From assembly GCA_026989455.1 (NCBI GenBank), contig JALSJH010000003.1:1-43455 (forward strand): a DNA stretch of 43,455 nucleotides, written 5' to 3'. This DNA is from Chromatiales bacterium (GTDB lineage Bacteria; Pseudomonadota; Gammaproteobacteria; RBG-16-57-12). This document shows, one piece after another, positions 38,580 through 43,455 of this stretch. The position numbers and the translations under genes were made by a program. Every line of letters begins with the position of its first letter. Position 1 is the stretch's first letter. The notes under the pieces are model-generated. The model did not search any database, was not told the origin of the DNA, and saw nothing but the letters and a program-made list of their open reading frames with translations.

Positions 38580-39980
38580 TTACTTAATATCGATATCTTC
38601 TATCGCTTCGTCCAGAATAGCATCCAGCTCGGCATCATTTATGTAGACATCTTCATCATTCTGCGGATTATCGTCTGCATCCTCTGTGGTGGGCTTCTCC
38701 TCCTCAGAGGTGCTGTTTTCGGCCAGTAGTTCGTCGATATCAATATCGGTGGTAAGCACCTCTTCGCTGGAACTCAGGGTCGGTACGGTGCTCGCTTGCT
38801 CTTCATCATCCGGGGCAACATCCAAAACCAGGTCATCAAAATCATCAGAAGAGTCACTATTATTTGGGGTGGTTGTCGCAGGGGTTGGCGGCTCTGCGGT
38901 GGATTCGGCGACTACGGTATCGACATCAATTTCTGCGAAAAGATTATCTTCTGCGATCTCATCATCCAGCAAGGGTTGCTCTTCTAGCGCTGAAGTTGTC
39001 TCTTGCGGTGCTGGCGGCTCATTTTTAACCTCATCCGCAACCACTGCCGCTACAGCGGCGGTTGCTGTAGCGGCGGCTGTGGCTGTGGCGACAGGGGCTA
39101 CCTTGGTTTTGCTCTCGGTGGGTTCATCCATTTTAAGCACATCAACACACATCTTCAGCTCTTTGCTGGCTCGTTCTATTTCGGCCAGCTGCGCTTCAAT
39201 CTCGGGCAGTGACTCTTTCATCTCATCATCACCCAATGAGTTCATCAGGCCATCCATGGCGCTTTTTTGCCCATCTAGCATGCTTTTGAGCTTGTCCATT
39301 TCAGACACCGTCTCGGTACCTTCGATATCATTTTCGTCCAGATTTGCCCCCGCCAGTGCTGAGAGTGACGAGAGCTGTAAAATCAGATTATCCCGAAATT
39401 GATTGGCGGCTTGTAGTTCAGCCAGGGTCTCTTCATCAATCTCTCCACCTTCACTTAGGCGCTTGACCAAGCTATCAATTTTATCCATATAGCCTGAGAG
39501 CTGTTGTTTGATGACACCGCAGAGTGCTTGGGCATCTTGCCAAAGACCGGGGTTAGATTCACCATCGGCGAGTGGCTGCTGTGGGAATAGCGGTGTCAGA
39601 TATTCATAGAGATGACCCCAGTGAGTGGTGGTCTCTCGCCCCTGGCCTTCGAGTGATTTGCACTCGGCTTGCAGGTATTCGATGCGCAATTTCAGTAGCG
39701 CTGCCTGCTCCTCGGTCAGTTCGCTGTTTTTAGCGACGTTATTGTCATCTAACTGAAGGTGACGGCGCGTTTTGTCGAGCAGAAATTGCAGCGCAAGGGC
39801 GATATTGAAACTGTTGCGCTCAGCCTCTTCGATGGCTTCTTGTTTAGCCTTGGTAATTTCGGCTTCAAGATCCACATCGCTACCACGTTGCCACTGGCGA
39901 TAGAAGTAGTAGGCCAATCCGGCAGCAACAAGCACCATTTCGGCCAAAAATAGCAGGGTAAGGGTGATTCCGACACTCAT
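38580..39980 (-). CDS. Acidic coiled-coil membrane protein, unknown function
   Basis: The 466-residue protein has one N-terminal membrane helix (about 3-25, ITLTLLFLAEMVLVAAGLAY) followed by Arg/Gln, then a long helical, coiled-coil-prone cytoplasmic part (about 35-285: EAEITKAKQEAIEEAERNSF, KSMLDGQKSAMDGLMNSLGD). An Ala/Thr/Val linker (about 300-320) and a very acidic tail follow. The tail has repeated short motifs such as DDFDDLVLDV, DIDIDELLAEN and DAELDAILDEAIED, which look like docking motifs. No enzyme domain is visible. The start at ATG 39980 is preferred; GTG 39992 is possible. It is only 28 bases downstream of the VWA gene, so the two probably form an operon. Confidence 0.75.
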   Translation of the reverse strand: MSVGITLTLLFLAEMVLVAAGLAYYFYRQWQRGSDVDLEAEITKAKQEAIEEAERNSFNIALALQFLLDKTRRHLQLDDNNVAKNSELTEEQAALLKLRIEYLQAECKSLEGQGRETTTHWGHLYEYLTPLFPQQPLADGESNPGLWQDAQALCGVIKQQLSGYMDKIDSLVKRLSEGGEIDEETLAELQAANQFRDNLILQLSSLSALAGANLDENDIEGTETVSEMDKLKSMLDGQKSAMDGLMNSLGDDEMKESLPEIEAQLAEIERASKELKMCVDVLKMDEPTESKTKVAPVATATAAATATAAVAAVVADEVKNEPPAPQETTSALEEQPLLDDEIAEDNLFAEIDVDTVVAESTAEPPTPATTTPNNSDSSDDFDDLVLDVAPDDEEQASTVPTLSSSEEVLTTDIDIDELLAENSTSEEEKPTTEDADDNPQNDEDVYINDAELDAILDEAIEDIDIK

Positions 39981-40008
39981 ATCAAGACCCACGGGTTATG
40001 CTGATTTT

Positions 40009-41739
40009 TCATGATGTGATTTCAGCTTGGTTGGCAATCGACTTGCGGCGTTGAACCCACCAGATGATTCCACCGCCTGCACCCAAAATGAGATTAAATA
40101 TTATAAAAATAATAACCGCCAATAGCACTCCGCTCTCTGCTTCGCTCTCTTCGGGCAGGTATTCAACCACAGCAGGCACCACAGGAGCTGGCGGTTTGGT
40201 GGTGGGTTGAGGTGGTGGGTGCTTGACCGGGGGTGGCGCGGTATAGACACGCTCGGCACCTGCTAGGGGTTGCAACACGGTGCTGTTAGGATCTTCCAGC
40301 GCATTCAATACGTCTTGTGGCTTCATCGGTGGGGTTAAATCAATCACCTTGGATTTAACCCGATCAAAAGTACCGGTCGATGCGCTCACTTCGATGTGAT
40401 AACGCCCATAATCATTTAACAAGATTTCACTGCGATAGTAACCCGACAGAGCGCCCTCTCTTGTCCTATCTCCCTGTAGCGCAACCCGCTGACTCTGGCC
40501 ATTGGGTAGGTTTTCAACCAGTTCGACACGCAGTGCTGAGAGTACTTCTGACTTATTCAGCAAGTGGCCATCATCTTCTAGCCAGATATTAAGTGCTAGG
40601 CGATCCCCACGCTGTGGCTGTTCGGGTGAGATTTGCAGTGCCATTTTCAGATCAGTAATGATATAGGCTCGATTGGCCTCCCCTTCAGGTAACATTGCCC
40701 ACTCACCCGGCTCCGGATTTTGAATGGTAATCAGGTCAAATTGATCTGAAACCAACCATTTTATATCCGCAGGCACCTGGTCACTCTCCAGCACCCGACC
40801 ACTGGGCAGTGTTAATGATACCCGGGTATCCCGTGATGCCTTGTTGGCAATAATGGTCATCTCTTGGACATTGTGATCGACCGAAAAGCGACCATGCTGT
40901 ATCGGCAAAATATCAGGCTCTTTACTCTGTTCAAAAATGGAGGCAAACACCTTATGAAGATCTTTATCGGTGCGCGCAATGTTGAAGTGGCCATCGGTTA
41001 AGTTGGCAATGCCCTGGAGCAGTCGCATATCCGAGTTATCGGTGAATGCGATGGTATACACTTGAATCTGTTTCTCTTTTAACACCGGCAGCAATTTTGT
41101 GATCAGCTCGGCGGTGGCTTTTTCATCCTGTGCAGCCGTTGCCAGATCCATTTTCCCATCGGACATCAGCACCACCACATGTTTTCGCTGGCTATCCCAC
41201 GCCTGCTCATAAACCCGAGTCGCGGCTTTAATCGCGCCCGCTAAATTGGTATAGGCTCCCTTATTTGAGATTTTCTCAACGGCTTTGAATAGCAGATCAT
41301 TATTCGAGGTGTTATGGGTGCGGGTGAGATAGGCAACGGGGTAGCCGTTATCACTAAAGCTGACAATCGAGGCGCGATCATCTTTGCCCAGCAGGGAGAT
41401 CAATAATTTAGCCGCTGGCTTGCGCAGGTCATTCGGGTCATTTTTCTTCATTGAACCGGAGCTGTCCATCACCAGAACAATATCCAGCCCCTGCTCTGCA
41501 ATAGCGCGAGGTTTAGCCTCTATTGGTGAGCGATCAATGGTTGCTGGCGAGGTGTGGGTGGGCGCGTGTTGTGAGCTGCGCTCTGGCGAGGCCGTTTCGG
41601 GTAGTTCCTCCACCTTAAGCTGGGGGAGCGCCGGCAGTGCAATTTGCTCGTTAGAGGCTAAAGCTAAGGAGGGACTCAGCAGTAGCATCCAGCAGCAAAA
41701 CAGGAAGAATAGTGGTGATAAACGGGGCAGCTTCATCAT
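40009..41739 (-). CDS. Membrane-anchored von Willebrand factor A protein
   Basis: The 576-residue protein has a signal sequence (LFFLFCCWMLLLSPSLALA), a Pro/Ser-rich spacer, and a VWA domain (about 84-275) with the complete metal site: DSSGSM (D92), a Thr in GAYTNLAGAI, and LMSDGK. A large beta-rich region follows (about 290-465), then a Pro-rich linker (PPPVKHPPPQPTTKPP) and a C-terminal membrane helix (about 530-555) ending in a basic tail. The VWA domain would face the periplasm and could bind a partner through a metal. It lacks a nearby MoxR ATPase and differs from Bat proteins. I chose ATG 41739 for the signal peptide. Co-transcribed with the acidic coiled-coil protein; joint function unknown. 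Confidence 0.82.
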   Translation of the reverse strand: MMKLPRLSPLFFLFCCWMLLLSPSLALASNEQIALPALPQLKVEELPETASPERSSQHAPTHTSPATIDRSPIEAKPRAIAEQGLDIVLVMDSSGSMKKNDPNDLRKPAAKLLISLLGKDDRASIVSFSDNGYPVAYLTRTHNTSNNDLLFKAVEKISNKGAYTNLAGAIKAATRVYEQAWDSQRKHVVVLMSDGKMDLATAAQDEKATAELITKLLPVLKEKQIQVYTIAFTDNSDMRLLQGIANLTDGHFNIARTDKDLHKVFASIFEQSKEPDILPIQHGRFSVDHNVQEMTIIANKASRDTRVSLTLPSGRVLESDQVPADIKWLVSDQFDLITIQNPEPGEWAMLPEGEANRAYIITDLKMALQISPEQPQRGDRLALNIWLEDDGHLLNKSEVLSALRVELVENLPNGQSQRVALQGDRTREGALSGYYRSEILLNDYGRYHIEVSASTGTFDRVKSKVIDLTPPMKPQDVLNALEDPNSTVLQPLAGAERVYTAPPPVKHPPPQPTTKPPAPVVPAVVEYLPEESEAESGVLLAVIIFIIFNLILGAGGGIIWWVQRRKSIANQAEITS

Positions 41740-41929
41740 GCTAATTAGGCTTTTGTTGTTTGATAGACCGCTACAACGGATCAAGTCCGCACGCTGTTAC
41801 ACCCTCTGCTATCGGCTACACCAACAAAAATGTTTAGTCACTGTTTGGCTCTTTATCGAGCGAGCGATCCTAAACGGGCTTTTCATCCGTCTTGGCTCTT
41901 GCCCTTTCTTCACGGCCGCTGCGCTAGGC

Positions 41930-41988
41930 ATCGGTCACCTATCCACTCTATGCTCGCTCTTTCCTTGCGAAAACACTTTGATTTGAAG
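41930..41988 (+). repeat. Dispersed intergenic repeat family 2, copy C (partial)
   Basis: ATCGGTCACCTATCC to TTGCGAAAACACTTTGATTTG matches the second half of the copy at 38169. The first half is replaced by unrelated sequence. It lies in the 295-base space between the VWA gene start and the cnoX stop, where no other gene was recognised. Confidence 0.6.
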
Positions 41989-42034
41989 GGAAACCAAAGA
42001 TGCTGAAAGTGACAACTCTTTTACGATGCCCTTC

Positions 42035-42907
42035 TCACTCCGCCATCACCTGGCTGAATTTACGTTGATAGGTTTTCGCCAGCTCCGGGCTGGTAGGTGT
42101 CAGGGTACGAATGATATTGATCATCATCTCTTTAGCGCCGCCGCCTTTAAAGTCAGGGCTGTTTTTCAGAATTGACAACAGATGCTCCATCGCAGCCTGA
42201 TAGTCATGTTGGGTCATCAGACAGATGGCTAGATCAAAGCGTGCATCGACATCATCGGGTGCACTCTGCACCTGCGCTTGCAATGCATCGATTCCTGCGG
42301 TTTTAGCGGCGTATTCATTCACCGTAATCTGCCCGCTTAACCCCTTGCCTATATCACTGTTTCTATCTTGCTCTGGCAGCTTGGCAAAAAGACCTTTGGC
42401 ACCCTCAAGGTCACCTATATCGATGAAAATCTGCACCATATCCATGGCAATGCGAGTATTGGAGGGGTGTTGCCGAATCGCCTGGGACAATAGATTAATC
42501 GCGGTGACCGTATCCCCCGCAAGGTGCTGTTCACGCGCCTGCTCACGCAAGGCATCGGAGGCGTGAAATACACCAAATTTTTTCAACAGTGCACGCGCAC
42601 TCAGTTCATCCAACTGACCGACCTCAATGGCGGCAACTTCACCGTTGCTGATCACCACCACCGTGGGCAGGTTTTCGATTTGATAGCGTTTTCTCAACTC
42701 AGGCTGTTCATCAATATCTACTTTGGCAAAGATAAACTGGCTGGCAAACTCCTTGGCAAGCTCGCTAAAGAGATCAGCCACCACAAAACAGGGCTCTGAC
42801 CACACCCCCATAAATCCAACCAATACCGGTATTTTTTGGGAGTTATCGATTACAATCGACGGGAAATTTTTCTCCGTCGCCTCAAAAATAAACACATCTT
42901 GACTCAT
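42035..42907 (-). CDS. cnoX: Thioredoxin-fold TPR co-chaperone CnoX (YbbN)
   Basis: The 290-residue protein has an N-terminal thioredoxin domain (about 1-108, IPVLVGFMGVWSEPC, FIFAKVDIDEQPELRKRYQI, LPTVVVISNG) and a C-terminal TPR-like half (about 115-290, EQAREQHLAGDTVTAINLLS, DARFDLAICLMTQHDYQAAM). The active site reads WSEPC rather than WCGPC, so only one cysteine (C40) remains and disulfide reduction is not expected. In E. coli, CnoX is a holdase that protects proteins from chlorine/oxidative damage and works with GroEL and DnaK. It lies just downstream of a 158-bp repeat and may once have been closer to pgpA. Confidence 0.9.
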   Translation of the reverse strand: MSQDVFIFEATEKNFPSIVIDNSQKIPVLVGFMGVWSEPCFVVADLFSELAKEFASQFIFAKVDIDEQPELRKRYQIENLPTVVVISNGEVAAIEVGQLDELSARALLKKFGVFHASDALREQAREQHLAGDTVTAINLLSQAIRQHPSNTRIAMDMVQIFIDIGDLEGAKGLFAKLPEQDRNSDIGKGLSGQITVNEYAAKTAGIDALQAQVQSAPDDVDARFDLAICLMTQHDYQAAMEHLLSILKNSPDFKGGGAKEMMINIIRTLTPTSPELAKTYQRKFSQVMAE

Positions 42908-42940
42908 ACTTCACTCTATATATTTTTCGTTTCTGTTCAA

Positions 42941-43098
42941 GGAGTCTCTGATTAAGTCTGGATGAATTTAGGTTGAGAGGAAATGGTTCTCATTTGTTTC
43001 GAAATGCGCAGTAATAGTTGTTCTATTGGTGCAATTTTCGGAATAAATGAGGGCGATTTCAGCCAGCATAAAACATTCATGACTTGATCAGAGCTTCC
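42941..43098 (-). mobile_element. 158-bp palindromic MITE-like repeat, copy 4
   Basis: Opposite orientation to the copy at 3023. It runs from GGAGTCTCTGATTAAGTC to the complement of GGAAGCTCTGATCAAGTC, and is flanked on both sides by TCAA (42937-42940 and 43099-43102), a perfect 4-bp duplication. It sits between the cnoX start and the pgpA stop, so it probably carries or interrupts the cnoX promoter region. Confidence 0.82.
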
Positions 43099-43143
43099 TC
43101 AAGGAATAGGGTAACAGTTAAACGCTAAAAAAAGTACCTGGCC

Positions 43144-43455
43144 CTACACAAGGTAGACAATAATCTGCAATACAATAGCGGCCATCACACCGGCCAGCAC
43201 ATCGTCTAACATGATGCCGATACCACCGTGTAGATTGCGGTCGATGTAGCTGATGGGCCAAGGTTTGAATATGTCGAAAATACGAAACAGAATAAAACCC
43301 AGTAGCATCCACTCCCACCCGCTGGGGGCGGCAATCATGGTGATCATGTAGCCGACGATTTCGTCCCAGACAATACCGGGGTGATCGTGCACACCCATTA
43401 GGCGCGAGCTTGCGCCACAGAGCCAGATACCAAACAGGGTCATGACCAGTGTGGC
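43144..43455 (-). CDS. pgpA: Phosphatidylglycerophosphatase A (N-terminus beyond window)
   Basis: The 104 codons visible encode the C-terminal two thirds of PgpA. The frame is open to the window edge, so the start lies beyond it. Motifs are HDHPGIVWDEIVGYM (metal-binding Asp/Glu), FRIFDIFKPWPI and GGIGIMLDDVLAGVMAA, with hydrophobic segments between. PgpA removes phosphate from phosphatidylglycerophosphate to make phosphatidylglycerol at the inner membrane. In many gammaproteobacteria it lies beside thiL and nusB, which are not in view here. Confidence 0.92.
   Translation of the reverse strand, partial: ATLVMTLFGIWLCGASSRLMGVHDHPGIVWDEIVGYMITMIAAPSGWEWMLLGFILFRIFDIFKPWPISYIDRNLHGGIGIMLDDVLAGVMAAIVLQIIVYLV

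Noticed and set aside
38686-39402. 238-codon plus-strand Ser/Val-rich frame
   Set aside because: It is the antisense of the acidic coiled-coil gene; the Ser/Val richness mirrors Asp/Glu/Thr codons.
42035-42907. Active thioredoxin
   Set aside because: The active site is WSEPC with a single cysteine and there is a TPR half, which fits CnoX rather than a reductase.

Overview
The window is a stretch of gammaproteobacterial chromosome made mostly of core genes. Several families point to Gammaproteobacteria: ZipA in a smc-zipA-ligA cluster, LpoA in a rsmI-lpoA-yraN-dolP cluster, a BepA-type M48 protease, and a class A RNase P RNA. A TusA-like sulfur carrier, a small lipoprotein resembling SoxXA-binding proteins, a hemerythrin and a molybdate transporter would fit a sulfur-oxidising, micro-oxic or facultatively anaerobic bacterium with flagella. 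That lifestyle is an inference. No phage, plasmid, CRISPR array, tRNA or intact transposase was seen.

Layout. 1-5.2 kb: a secreted protein of unknown function, a TusA-like protein, a BepA-like protease with a 46-residue membrane peptide behind it, a hemerythrin with a well-placed FNR/Anr-type promoter, an exported protein built from 13-residue cysteine-containing repeats, and an unknown 262-residue protein. 5.6-9.8 kb: a stand-alone EF-G paralogue, a ComFB-like protein, and flgA-flgM-flgN. 9.8-17 kb, minus strand: smc, zipA, ligA and a TIGR04282 transferase. 17.2-19.8 kb: queF, an FGGY sugar kinase and cysZ. 20-31.6 kb: gpmI, a DedA-PAP2-LssY fusion, modABC, guaBA, a lipoprotein and xseA. 31.8-36 kb: rnpB, rsmI, lpoA, yraN and dolP. 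36.1-43.5 kb: a GlcD-like FAD oxidase, an FMN/possible Fe-S flavoprotein, a pair of unknown membrane proteins (one von Willebrand A, one acidic coiled-coil), CnoX, and PgpA cut by the window edge.

The least expected content is the repeats. A 158-bp imperfect palindrome occurs four times (3023, 21564, 38340, 42941). Its ends resemble IS5-group ends and its flanks carry 4-bp target duplications, so it behaves like a MITE. A core relic lies at 19921. One copy has split what looks like an ancestral dedA-gpmI operon, and another sits just upstream of the hemerythrin promoter. An unrelated 81-bp inverted-repeat element with a perfect 5-bp duplication lies at 869-949. A second dispersed repeat (about 60-80 bp) occurs at 18967, 38169 and 41930.

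I found no convincing complete new multi-gene system. The best unexplained protein candidates are the VWA/acidic-protein pair (38.6-41.7 kb), the repeat protein at 3.8-4.3 kb, and the duplicated helix-hairpin-helix segment in LigA.
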